Source: Tenebrio molitor (lineage: Eukaryota; Arthropoda; Insecta; Coleoptera; Tenebrionidae). Taken from it: 64,000 bases of DNA. Positions 32,052 through 43,084 of the stretch are shown here, piece by piece. A model generated the notes under the pieces. It was not told the DNA's origin, made no database searches, and saw only the letters and a list, made by a program, of their open reading frames with translations. Numbering within the stretch: position 1 is the stretch's first letter; the number at the start of each line of letters is the position of its first letter. The position numbers and the translations under genes are program-made. The stretch spans positions 14,384,001 through 14,448,000 of the forward strand of contig NC_091049.1 in assembly GCF_963966145.1 (NCBI RefSeq). Reading direction: 5' to 3'.

Positions 32052-32423
32052 AGCACTAAAATTATCCCAATAATGGAAACCAATATTGGCGTTAAGATGG
32101 TTGTCACGGCTCGTGCAGCTGCATCCCTTTTCCTTCGTTCAGGGGAGGGATTAAAATTTTGTGAAAGAACTTGTTTTTGATGTTTATTGTAAATTGTGTT
32201 ATTGTAACGAAATTACCTTTAGTATTTTGTGTCTTGAAAACAATAAAGATGATTTGTAATAGTATTGTATATTTAATAAATAAATATAATTTCGTGGGTA
32301 CGCATTTGTTTTGAGGCCGGCTCTGGAATTCACAACAGAGAATTGCTTGAAGCATGATTTATGGTTGGGCTGACCGCCTACTGCAATTGCGACAAAAGGA
32401 ACGTTTATCTCCGGTGAAATACT

Positions 32424-32720
32424 TGTCAGAATAACAGGATGAGGTCTTAGCCGCCAAGACATTATTATTTGATATTTGTTATAAATAAAGGGAATAAAGA
32501 ACGTAACGGTCCGCGCGCGTGTACCTAACGCTCCACTCTCCAGTTATTCTGGTACTACCCTCGCGTCACACACGAACGTTCCGTTCGTCAGGGGTTGCCC
32601 CGCTGACGCGTTCTTAAGAACAGTGATAACATGTTTCTAAAAATAACTCTATTTGGTATAAGGAGTACAGCCAAAGCATTAAAATAACAAAATAAATCTT
32701 TTCCACGAGTGGCGCCGACA
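32424..32720 (-). repeat. Gypsy-3 3' LTR (left copy)
   Basis: 297 bp, TGTCAGAATAACAGG...GGCGCCGACA on the plus strand. Identical to the right copy. Confidence 0.9.
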
Positions 32721-32899
32721 CGGCCATTCTGACATTACGCCCGTCCTCGGGCATCCTTATGGAAAGGTAACTGTAACTACAGCAAATTGTATCTATTAGA
32801 CACGTTCGGCCTTTCCTGACAATCTAACATTTCTCGACTAAACACAACGCGCGGTGGCATGACTCATCTGGCGTTAAAGCAGGATCGACAATACTCAAT

Positions 32900-33675
32900 A
32901 AGCAGGCTCATCTGGACCTGGTTCAGGATCAACGTAATAAACAGTTATTGGTACACATAACTCATCTGGGGCTAACCCAGGATTGACTCAATATTCATCT
33001 GAACCGCGTCCAGGATCGACTCAACATTCATCTGGACCGCGTCCAGGATCGACTCAACATTCATCTGGACCGCGTCCAGGATCGACTCAATATTCATCTG
33101 ACCTCAGCCAGGATCGACACAATATTCATCTGGACCACAGCCAGGATCGACACAATATTCATCTGACCGCAGCCAGGATCGACACAATATTCATCTGACC
33201 TCAGCCAGGATCGACACAATATTCATCTGACCTCAGCCAGGATCGACACAATATTCATCTGGACCACAGCCAGGATCGACACAATATTCATCTGACCGCA
33301 GCCAGGATCGACACAATATTCATCTGACCTCAGCCAGGATCGACACAATATTCATCTGACCTCAGCCAGGATCGACACAATATTCATCTGGACCACAGCC
33401 AGGATCGACACAATATTCATCTGACCGCAGCCAGGATCGACACAATATTCATCTGACCTCAGCCAGGATCGACACAATATTCATCTGACCTCAGCCAGGA
33501 TCGACACAATATTCATCTGACCTCAGCCAGGATCGACACAATATTCATCTGGACCACAGCCAGGATCGACACAATATTCATCTGACCGCAGCCAGGATCG
33601 ACACAATATTCATCTGACCTCAGCCAGGATCGACACAATATTCATCTGACCTCAGCCAGGATCGACACAATACTG
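32900..33675. repeat. 32/33-bp minisatellite with higher-order repeat
   Basis: About 21 units of ATTCATCTG + (GGACCGCGT, GACCACAG, ACCGCAG or ACCTCAG variants) + CCAGGATCGAC, plus degenerate units from 32860. The left third has 33-bp units with GCGTCCAGG, open as an 11-residue repeat (GSTQHSSGPRP) at 32983-33100. The rest has 32-bp units arranged as a four-unit block of 129 bp (GGACCACAG starts at 33132, 33261, 33390 and, after one extra unit, 33551). Confidence 0.95.
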
Positions 33676-33699
33676 CTCAAAAAAAACAAAAAAAGGCTT

Positions 33700-36600
33700 T
33701 TACCTGATGTTCATTTATCATTAGTTCCCGCCGACACGGCTAGCAAGAGCGAAACTTTTCCTTGGCCCTCAGGAACACGAATATGGTGATCGTGTGCTTC
33801 CATAACGAGCATTTTCTAAAACCTTGACAATTTTGAACAGTCCACGAAACTTAAGGTCAAACTTAAAAATCATCCGTTCATTGGATAAAAGATAAAATCA
33901 CCTACGCGAAAAGGCTTAAGTATAGTGGCCTTTCTTACATTCTTCCGAAGGGCGTCACTGTGGGACGCTTTGCTGCAATGCGACGAATTTCTGATACAGG
34001 GAAGTTATCCTCTCTTCTTCTGCAAGTCTAACGAACGGATAGGTGTGCCAAATAAAATTTCAGGGGTACTGAAACCTATCACTCGATGTGTAGTAGTATT
34101 CAACGATAATTGTACTTTTCACCTAAGTTATCTTGCTAATTTTGTTCGCTTTCGATTTCCATAGCGGTCAAAGTCGCTTTTAGGGTTTCGTTTTGACGTT
34201 TAACCTGACCATTGGACCGGTTTGCACAGTGTGCGATGAAGTGCAGATGAATTTCAGAATTAGAACAAAAAATGTTAAGTTCACTCTTGTGAAGCAGTTG
34301 CCTTGATCGCTAATGATACGATATGGGGCGCCGAATAGATAAACAAATTCATATCTTTAAGGTCACTTTTGCGTGTTAATTTTATAATAGCTGTTACAAT
34401 CGAACACATCAATTTGTCAGAATTCTCCAAAAATTAAACAAAGACCTTCTTAATTCTACTTCATCTCTCTCGGAAATCAGTAGACGTTACTAGATCTTGA
34501 TCTTAGGTCAAAACAAGAGTGTTTAAAAATTAATTAAATCTCATTTATACATCCCCTTTCTTAATTCTCGTAAAATAATATTTCGACTATTTTTAACTTT
34601 TATGGAAAACGGAAAGGGCTGCTCCAGATCCGCCGGCAAGCGTGACTAACGAAATTATAACCGTCGTCTTCCACAAACTTTAATAATTGTTACATTTTTC
34701 AACATCTATAAAAATTTGCCGAAAATATCGATTTGAACTGTATGCCAGTGTCGAGAAACTTTGAGGATAGGAAGCATTTGCATTTGAGTTTTTCCCGTGT
34801 GATTTTTCGAAAATTTGCAAATCAGGCATTTATCAACAAATTTGCGAACTGTTCGCGACATTTTGAGAAACCAGTACAGGACATACAATTTATCCAAATT
34901 TTTATTTATTTTTTTTTAACTAGGTGTTTCAAATTAGTGTGTATCTACATGTGATTTATTATCGACCAAGTCCCTGCTTGGGGAACAACCGGTAAAAAGC
35001 GTGTGCGATGGCCGCGTTGAATTCTTCGAAAAGAGTATTGGCCCTAAACATACGTCTTAGTTAAATCTGGGTCAAGTTCATTCGCTTTAAGGGCGGCGAT
35101 TATTTTTAAAACCTCATCACCTCGTTGTTGTGCTAACTAGTCCGCCTGTAAATCAACGATTTGAATGTTTTTATGGTTGTTTTTTTTTAAGGGCGCCGTG
35201 TTAAGTGGTGGATTTCGAGAAAAGAAGACGGCATATTTCATGTGTTTTTCTTCGCCATAACGAATATCAAAATCAAAAGCTTGCAGAAAAGTCTACCAGC
35301 CCTGTGCTCGAGGAGTTAGGTCATACCTACTTTGTACGTGCTGCTTTGAAAGAATTGCAGTTTATAATCGGTCACTACCGTCAAGCGTCCTCCGACCAGG
35401 AAGTGTCGAAAATGTTTCACGGCATTTACGACGGTTCAGCCACCACGGAAAAATTTCGAATAAATTGACTGAACGAAGTAGGAGCTAAAACCAAGAAATT
35501 GACAGAGTTGGATGGGCGTTTTCTAACAATTTCGCGCTCAGTTGTAGCTAGTCAGTATGGTCTCCGATAAACGAATTTATCACTCTTTTAAACGGATTTC
35601 AACTTTCAAGAGTACCGGTTACCCTTCCTGACGGTACAACAATAACAAAATTATCTTGATGTTTACTTATGTAAGATTCATTTAAAATAGCAATTGTAAG
35701 ATTCATCAAAATACCAACAAAAGCCGGAAACAATTCCATCGTAAATGAGGAGAGGTACTCTCTTAAGTTAACATGTCATTGATTCTAAACTAAAGCCAGA
35801 TGCTAGATTCCTTCACATCCCTCACGCCCCGTGACATAAACAAAACGAGACAAAAAGGCGAGGTAATTAATACAAGGTCACGCGGCTGGGTCGTCTTGGG
35901 TCTCCACTTTGACGGCTCCAATCAATTCCAGAAAACACTTCAGAGTTTCAATAAATTTTGACTCTCGAGATAACAATTAAACCGGTGGAATTTAGTTAAA
36001 CGTTAATGTTGTGTGCTATTAAATCTCTGCCAGTTACAATGTCCACGGAAGACATGAAATCATCAGGTACCACATAGAACGAATTTTTCAATAAATATGT
36101 CTTAAATTTCAACCACGGTTAAAATTTGGCTATCACAAAAAGAAGAGCCATCACGACCAATCCCTATCAGTGAGGTCATGTTGTTAAACTGCTTGCCATT
36201 CAAATAACGTGAAATATTGTCTTTCATTAAAGAGCAATTTGAACCCATGTTAAAAAGAAAAAGGAAAGGTCTCACCAGATTTAAGTTTTCTCCAAATATG
36301 TATCGATTGTTTTTCGCAAACGTTCACGTGCCTCTCCACCACTTGCTCCCGTTTCGACTTTGAGGGACAATTTGTAACAGGTAGGCGTTTAGGCACCAGC
36401 ACGCTTTTTCCTCGCAGACCGTTGTGCAAATTCGTCCACAAAAATGGCATTTCTCAGGGAGGTGGACCCGTTTTTCGTTGTTGGGCTTGTTGGAAGACGG
36501 CGACAAAGCTCGACGCTTCAATTCGGTGTGATGACCGGAAGGAAATAGCGTCGCGCCTTTACCGAGTCTCCATTGCAACAGTGTACAGATACTTTTGGTG

Positions 36601-36700
36601 TCTGCTCTGGACGAACCTTCACCTGAGAATCCTTTACGCACGGACTTGTCACTTTCCGCGTTACTCGCAGTATTGTCCACACGCCACTTTGACGGGGGCA
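33700..36700 (-). pseudogene. Gypsy-3 gag-pol relics
   Basis: On the minus strand: a zinc-knuckle start KCHFCG near 36450, a protease-like GSNCSLMKDNISRYL near 36230 (preceded by FNM where DT is expected), and an RT scrap ending FKRVINSFIG (about 35660-35545). An RNase H end AFDFDIRYGEEKHMKYA follows (about 35290-35215), then an integrase zinc region KFVDKCLICKFSKNHTGK (34855-34790) and core IISDQGN near 34310. The pieces are in different frames with many stops and gaps, so no full domain survives. Confidence 0.75.
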
Positions 36701-36714
36701 AATCCCACTTCTGA
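36701..36714 (-). promoter_or_regulatory. Gypsy-3 primer-binding site (tRNA-Leu)
   Basis: The plus strand AATCCCACTTCTGA equals the 3' end of an animal tRNA-Leu as I recall it (before the terminal CA and CCA). On the minus strand TCAGAAGTGGGATT directly follows the LTR. This fixes the element's orientation. Confidence 0.75.
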
Positions 36715-37011
36715 TGTCAGAATAACAGGATGAGGTCTTAGCCGCCAAGACATTATTATTTGATATTTGTTATAAATAAAGGGAATAAAGAACGTAACGG
36801 TCCGCGCGCGTGTACCTAACGCTCCACTCTCCAGTTATTCTGGTACTACCCTCGCGTCACACACGAACGTTCCGTTCGTCAGGGGTTGCCCCGCTGACGC
36901 GTTCTTAAGAACAGTGATAACATGTTTCTAAAAATAACTCTATTTGGTATAAGGAGTACAGCCAAAGCATTAAAATAACAAAATAAATCTTTTCCACGAG
37001 TGGCGCCGACA
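36715..37011 (-). repeat. Gypsy-3 5' LTR (right copy)
   Basis: 297 bp, identical by eye to 32424-32720. Confidence 0.9.
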
Positions 37012-37023
37012 TACTTTTAAAGG

Positions 37024-37056
37024 GCCATATAATCTTATACCTTAAGCGTTACTTTA
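37024..37056 (-). repeat. 33-bp inverted repeat, right arm
   Basis: The reverse complement of 32019-32051, 12 bp beyond the LTR element. Confidence 0.7.
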
Positions 37057-37060
37057 CATA

Positions 37061-37160
37061 CCGGGTGTAGAATGGATTTTGGTACATATGTAGGCACTTT
37101 ACGTGTAAAAGTAAATATCATCGGATATTGGCTTGAATCGAATTGTCCCAAAAATAAAAG
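37061..37160 (+). repeat. Mariner-like left end, second copy
   Basis: CCGGGTGTAGAATGGATTTT and the next ~75 bp match 30773-30860 with small indels. No transposase follows. Confidence 0.6.
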
Positions 37161-37905
37161 TTTTTGGCAACAAGGAAGTTAATAAAAGTGAATTTTTTAC
37201 AACAGCTCGACAATCCAACATCCTGCATCAAAATTTCTCTCGTTTGGCGTACAAGATCGGACGATCGATGCCACTATCGACGAGCTCGTGAGATTACTTT
37301 AATATTTAATGTATCCGTGAATTTAAATAACCGTTCCCTAACTCAAAGGTTAATCTTTTAACCATAGATATTAACAGAGATACATCTAACTCAAAGTCAC
37401 TCACTTGAGTCACTTCTGCAATTCTGCATTGAAATTGAAATCATTGAATGCAACTCCCCACTATACCCTTCCAATGTGCGCGCCGCGTGACGCTCGAACT
37501 TGACGAAATTTCGTGACGGCAAACCTCGAACCTGGCTCCCTATAAATGTTTTCAACATTAAAACAACAAACAAAACGAAGGGGAGTCACACAGACTCGAC
37601 GTCACCAGTAGTGTGATTAGTTTGCCGTCACCTGCTGTGGGTTAATTATATCAGATCATATGCACTCATCAATCGTCGTCAATTCCGCGAGTTTATTGAA
37701 GAGAATGGAGAAAATGACTTACCATATTATACTGCAGTACGCCGCTTAGCTGCAGAAAAGTTCTAATGCGATTTATTAAGCTCCGACCAATAATGAACAT
37801 TTTCTTGGATGAAAGGAATCGTCCTCTGGCTGAGTTATAAAACAATAAGTGCTAATGGAAGTTATCGTTTTATTCAGATTTAACTAAACACAGGAGTTCA
37901 ATTTG
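37161..37905. other. Spacer
   Basis: Mixed AT-rich DNA. A 65-residue frame (37164-37361) has no recognised domain. Nothing else is identified. Confidence 0.45.
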
Positions 37906-37907
37906 TT

Positions 37908-38150
37908 CCTGGGGTGCCACAGGGATCAGTATTGGGGCCTCTTTTGCTTGTGATTTATGTTTCAGACCTAAGCTTATTGATTAATGTTCCTCATGCCCTT
38001 TTTGCCGATGATACAAAGCTTTATGCTAATCCTAATTTACAGTCAACGACATCGTTACTGGAAAATAACCTAGGTCGGATTTCGCAATGGTGTGAAAGCT
38101 GGCTTCTAACACTAAATATTGATAAATATAAGGTACTATTACGACCCAAA
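37908..38150 (+). pseudogene. LINE reverse-transcriptase fragment
   Basis: The frame reads PGVPQGSVLGPLLLVIYVSD, then HALFADDTKLYANPN and WCESWLLTLNIDKYKV, i.e. RT blocks with the catalytic ADD, in a CR1/Jockey-type LINE. Only about 80 codons remain. It passes abruptly into unrelated GC-rich DNA near 38145. Confidence 0.8.
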
Positions 38151-39287
38151 GGGGCCTGCCACAAACAAAACTTCAGTTGTCCGGATCGGGGTGCGGAATG
38201 GGAGAGAAAGACGCAAAAATGTGGGGACAACATAACATTTATTGGTCCTTGTACGCGGCTTGCCAGGTTCCGGCACCTCGCAGGATGTGGTACAATGGAG
38301 TACCGGTCGCTCCTCGCTCGGAAATTTTGATCTTCGTCGGTTGGTCCAGTGGGGCCGAGAAAAGTGAAGTCGATGAGGACCGTACGAGTTACTGGCGGGT
38401 GGTATAGTCACCTGGCGGAGCTCTTCCGGAGTCGGGGCTCGCCTCTCCCTGGCCGGCGCGGTACTCGGTGGTGCCTCCATGAGGTGGTGCGGGGCTGGTG
38501 GTTGAATGACCGGGAGAATTCGGGGAAAATCTGAAGAGACTTCGAAGAGGTTTGAAGAGGCTTCGAAAAGTCTGAAGAGGCTTCTAAGAAAAGTCCTGCT
38601 GGTCGCCCTGCGTGATAAATTTTCTAGCTGTGAGAGCCGCCATTTTGGTGTTTCGAGGTCGTACTTACTTGCGTCGCGAATTACCGTACTTTAATCCGTC
38701 TCTGGACGTTATCGGAACCGATCCCGCAGTGGATCGCGATCCCTGCTTTTCGCCGGTCGATTTATCGGTCGATGGACCTTCGCCTCCGGGACGCTATTTC
38801 ACGCGAGCGCCTGGACACAAGTGTAAAAGAAAGCTACCAAACGAGTTAAGAGTTTATGGAATGAGTCGCACAACAGGGTTGCGAGGTTATGGCTGCTGCC
38901 ACTAGAAAAGAGACAAAGTCGCGGTGATTTAATATGGATATTTGAAGTCTTCAACAACGCAAAATACAGTTCTCTCCAAAAATTGTTCAGACTAACTGAC
39001 AATCCACACTTGAGAGGTCACAAATTCAAACTTAAAAATAAATGTTGATTTTTGTTTTTCAGATTTTGCTCCAAATGCAAACGATATCAAGATTTTCCAA
39101 AATCCTTTTAACGCCGATAGAGAAACACTTGTGTCAGAAATAAAAATTATATTTTTAAGGAATAGTGTATTATTATGTGTATAAGGAAGCCTTTAACGCA
39201 CGTGTGACGAATTTAAGAGCATGACGCGATAGTGGAGTGCTATTAACGTCGCTAGTGCTTTAATAGTATATTAAAAAACGAGTTTTA
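38151..39287. other. GC-rich unidentified block, then plain spacer
   Basis: 38151-38820 is far more GC-rich than its flanks and includes short direct repeats (GAAGAGGCTTCGAA-type, 38525-38590). AATAAA near 38240 on the minus strand could mark a piece of an LTR, but no partner LTR is present. 38821-39287 holds nothing recognised. Confidence 0.4.
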
Positions 39288-39385
39288 TAAGGGTTGATTT
39301 GGCGCATGAGTCCCAAGTGTAGAGAACGACCCGTAGGGGAGTTTTGCATGGGACGAGTGCGCCAATGCCCTTATAAAACGAGTTT
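39288..39385. repeat. MITE-like hairpin, second copy
   Basis: Reverse complement of 30305-30415 with mismatches (TTTATAAGGGTTGATTTGGC...). The ends share TTTATAAGGG and CCCTTATAAA. Confidence 0.6.
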
Positions 39386-40745
39386 TTTATGTTATTTTTT
39401 AGGATTTGCGCCCTTGTTTTAATTTTTACATTAAAAAAATAAAATTTCAAATTCTAGGGAATTTTGTATTAATTGGAAATTCAAGGTAACGGATGCAACT
39501 ACATCTGCAACGTATGTTAAAAAGTAGAGTTTGAACATTAATATTGGAAGTTTTTTGGTGTAAATGACAATAATACACTGAAATATTGATAAACATTTTC
39601 TTAGAAATCTCTTAAACTACGAGTGCTTTAAGAGATAGCCATAAACGACTCCAAATTGAATACAATAATAGACCTATTAGAGACGCAGATTCTAAAAAGG
39701 CCCTTATACATCTGTCTTATACGCTATTTCTTATTATACGTGCAATACAATCTGAAAATTATAACAAAAAAAGTAACTTGAAATCCCATTTTCGAATTAA
39801 TCTGTGCCATGAACCGTTGATATAGAAATGGTTAGCAATTGTTGTTATTTCGTTACTACGTGTATTTATTATACATTTGTTGATTTGTGAAGTTTGTTTC
39901 GAGTTTGTGTTCACTGTTCATGAATTACAAAATGAAGGAAAATGCAGATATGTACATATTTCATCCGAGATTAGAATGTTAGTCGAACAAGCTGAACAGC
40001 GATTAATCCTCGATAAATCTAAACAAATGTATAACAAGGAATACGAAAAATTATCCAACTGGATGGCTAGCAAAAACTACAACGTGGTCGATGAAACACT
40101 AATGCTTGCCAATATATACAAAATGGTAGGTAACAATTAATTATTAAAAGCAGCAATTAGTCAACGTGAAATTGTGTTTCATGACCATTGCAAGCCATTA
40201 GCAAGTCGTCAAAAATGTGGTGCAAAGTTCTGGTTTACAAATTTCAAACAACACGTTTCATACTCATTTAAGAGAATTAAGATTAGTTTGATTATCTGTG
40301 TATTTATTATTGTCCAAATTTTAAGGTGAATATGTTGTTACCTAGGCAACTTTAAAGAACTAGTGCTTTAAAGGTCCGATTTTGCACGTTTTTTAGTTTC
40401 AATGCCATGTACACGTAAAACTGGCAACAATGCGAAGGAGTCCGACTGTTGAGTAGGTAGTTAAGTGCTTGTTGGTTGTAATTTTTGTGCGATTCGTTCG
40501 TCAAATAATTTTGTTTTTGTCCTAGTGTGCTAGTGTGCAGACATCGAAAAAAAACCCAACATAGTAGGTATGTACGAATAACTTATAATAATTATTTTAT
40601 TTCCTGTTTTTTAAACACAACATAAACTCAATGCCATATATGCAATAATTTGATTCAATAACAGATACATTATTGTGCTCTGTTTCCGAATCTCATTTAC
40701 TCGTATAATTGATTGACTAGGTTGGATTTATGCAGATAGACGAAG
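39386..40745. other. Spacer
   Basis: AT-rich. The 87-residue frame 39877-40140 has no domain I recognise. A short inverted repeat around 39605-39640 (CTCTTAAA...TTTAAGAG) is visible. Confidence 0.4.
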
Positions 40746-41408
40746 ATGCCTAGAAGGGGTGTTGTGCCCGTTTGCAAAGCAAATTATGACAGTTCGCTGA
40801 AGAATACACCAACGGTCACCACTTTTCGGTTCCCACAGGATGAATTGTTGAGTAATAAATGGTTAGAAGCTATTCCAAGGAAACAGTCGACTAATACAAA
40901 AACCTCTGCATCATGCATAAATAACTTCCATCAATGTGACATTATTTTGAAACAGGTAAGGAGAGATGCAGCTGGGAATGTTCAGGAATTGTTGATGTAA
41001 CACCACACCTGAAGCCAGGAGTCATTCAAAAAGTTTTCAACAACTTACCTTCTTATTTATCTGCAAAGAATATCATCAGATGTTCGCATAGAAAAGTCAG
41101 TGAAAAGAGCCTTCAAGGTATTAGAAGAGTTTTTAAAAAAGGATTTCATTAGAGACTTCATCCATTTTAAGAGTGACTTTAAAGTGAATATTCAAGGTTT
41201 ACAAAATTGGAATTTTAAATTGGCTGAGACTTACATTTACTTCTACAGACTTAATATTGACTGTGATTCGAGCTGTGAGTTAAGTGTTCTATGTGATGTA
41301 AAAATTGCCTGCAGCATTTCAGTTTCACCTGGTGTGGTGATTAGTGTTGAACAAAACAATAAAGAGGTTTTTGTTAATGACTTAAAATGGATTATACTTT
41401 GTGACTAG
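40746..41408 (+). pseudogene. THAP-domain protein, decayed
   Basis: MPRRGVVPVCKANYDSSLKN with TVTTFRFPQDE, WLEAIPRK and ASCINNFHQCDI is a THAP DNA-binding domain (normally C2CH). The first Cys is Gly, and the His of CxxH is Asn here (CINN), so zinc binding is lost. A GTAAGG donor-like site follows at about 40956. Downstream, 41100-41408 (VLEEFLKKDFIRDFIHFKSD, FKLAETYIYFYRLN) looks like the conserved middle part of insect THAP-containing proteins. Several stops lie between. It may be a transposon gene or a dead host paralogue. Confidence 0.6.
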
Positions 41409-41876
41409 AAGTTAACAAAATGGTCCCAACTGGAAATTTTACTTGTAAGATGGCTGCAAATTTGCAAGAACAATGAAACATTTAGGTTTGCAAATCATTT
41501 GGAGTTAATTGACAACCAAATCAATTAATGATCATTGATCAGTAAAAATAGGTCTTATACTCCATTTACTATTGTTTCTGCTTTTTTCGTTTATGGACAT
41601 TCACCAGCTACTTATAGTTTTCTAAGAGTTCATTATTTGGTGCTGCCAAATAAGCGTATTTGCAAAAAAAAAATCATCTTCGTTTCATATAAATGTAAAT
41701 GAGAGAGAAACTAACAATTACTTATTTATGCATTAAGGGAGATCTGAACATGATTTTTCGCTGAGGTTGACGTGGTTATAAACCGAGGGGAAAAACATGA
41801 ATATCTCCCGTGGTGCATACAATATTTTATTTTTTAGCGTCTGTACTTATAAAAAAGTTAAAACTTCCTTAAAAAT
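41409..41876. other. Spacer between THAP and MULE remnants
   Basis: Stops in all frames and no recognisable block. It may hold the lost N-terminal half of the MULE transposase. Confidence 0.4.
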
Positions 41877-43084
41877 ATGGAGGAAATGTTTTTCAATGCG
41901 TACAAAGCTGTTATGCCACTGCCACAGAGACGTATCTTTTGTACATGGCACGTTGACCGTGCTTGGAGGAAGAATTTGTCTAGAATTCGGTCGCGGGAAA
42001 AACAATGTGAGATATATAAATTGATCAGAACATTAATGGAAGAGACTGATGAAAGAACATTCGAAGTTTTGTTGGAAAAAATATATACATCTATGCTAAA
42101 TGATGCCGAAGCAAGAGAGTTTGCAAATTATTTTTTCAACAATTATAATAGTAATGTGACATCGTGGGCTTTCTGTTTTCGACTACATAGTGGTGTTAAC
42201 AGAAACATGCATCTGGAACGCATGCATCGAACTATTAAAGAATTCTATTGCCATGGAAAAAAAATAAAGAGATTGGACAAAATGATATACATTTTACAAA
42301 AATTCGTAAGAGATTGTCTATATGATCAACTAATCATACAGCATAAAGGAAAAATTTCTACAAAAATTAGTGATATAAGAAAGAAACATTTAGTCAGTAC
42401 TACATTGGATGCAAGCAAAATTATTGAGTATGAAAATGGGTGGACATGTCCAAGTTTTAGTTCTTCTGAAATGTATTTCATTCAAAGAAATACTCAGCAG
42501 ATCTGTGATAAACGCGAATGTTATTTAAAATGTGTTACATGTAGCCATTGCATTCATTCCTTTAATTGTACCTGCATCGACAACGCTGTTAAGTGGAATA
42601 TGTGCAAGCACATACACCTATTATGCCAAAGCAAACTTATAAAAATGTGCAATACTGACGGGAATATTTTTCCTCATTATTCAGAAGATACAAGTAAACA
42701 GGAAACTGCAATAATTTCTGAACTAAGTAAAAACAAGAAACTAATTACAGACGAAGATAGGATGAAGGAAGAGAAACAGAAACTTGTATCAGACTTTCAA
42801 AAATTAGTAGATGAAGCTACTAGTGAAGAAATTTTGAGTTATAAAAAAGAAATATTAAAAAGACCATTGCAGCTGCAAGCAGGGAATCACCAAACTTATA
42901 CTTGCATAATGAAGATAAAGAAATAGAATTGAGAAAAAGAAAAGAACCAGGAAACAAAAATATGCCTGCACAAAAAAGATTCTATTCCACGAAGAAACCC
43001 AGGAAAGATAAGCCAAATAAACTTACGAAACCTAGTCAAAGTGATAAACTTGAAATGTCTCTAAATTTGATAACAGGAGAATAA
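41877..43084 (+). pseudogene. MULE-type transposase, C-terminal half with SWIM zinc finger
   Basis: The 349-residue frame starts in the MULE catalytic region (MPLPQRRIFCTWHVDRAWRK; CTWHV is the conserved block before the last acidic residue) and includes WAFCFRLHSGVNRNMHLERM. It ends with a SWIM finger, CTCIDNAVKWNMCKHIHLL (CxC...CxH), which binds DNA in this family. A frameshift near 42905 moves a basic tail (KKPRKDKPNKLTKPSQSDKL) to another frame ending at 43084. The N-terminal half is missing. The frame is long and clean over 1 kb. Confidence 0.8.

Larger units (their letters stand above)
32424..37011 (-). mobile_element. Young LTR retrotransposon with ruined gag-pol (Gypsy-3)
   Basis: Two 297-bp LTRs (32424-32720 and 36715-37011) begin TGT, end ACA and are identical by eye. 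TACT flanks both (32420-32423 and 37012-37015), a 4-bp target duplication. The primer site (36701-36714) lies directly inside the right LTR, so transcription runs on the minus strand. Coding relics on that strand are in Gypsy order: nucleocapsid, protease, RT scrap, RNase H, integrase. A minisatellite fills 32900-33675. Identical LTRs mean recent movement, yet no frame is intact, so it must have used enzymes from another copy. Confidence 0.9.

Noticed and set aside
32983..33198. Open frame of 11-residue repeats (GSTQHSSGPRP type)
   Set aside because: It is the in-frame part of a minisatellite, lies opposite to the element's coding strand and is followed at once by 32-bp units that break the frame.
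32900..33675. CRISPR-like regular repeats
   Set aside because: Units are contiguous with no unique spacers, in eukaryotic retrotransposon DNA; a tandem minisatellite explains it fully.
38139..38534. Several frames in the GC-rich block
   Set aside because: Overlapping on both strands with no recognisable motif; kept only as an unidentified block.
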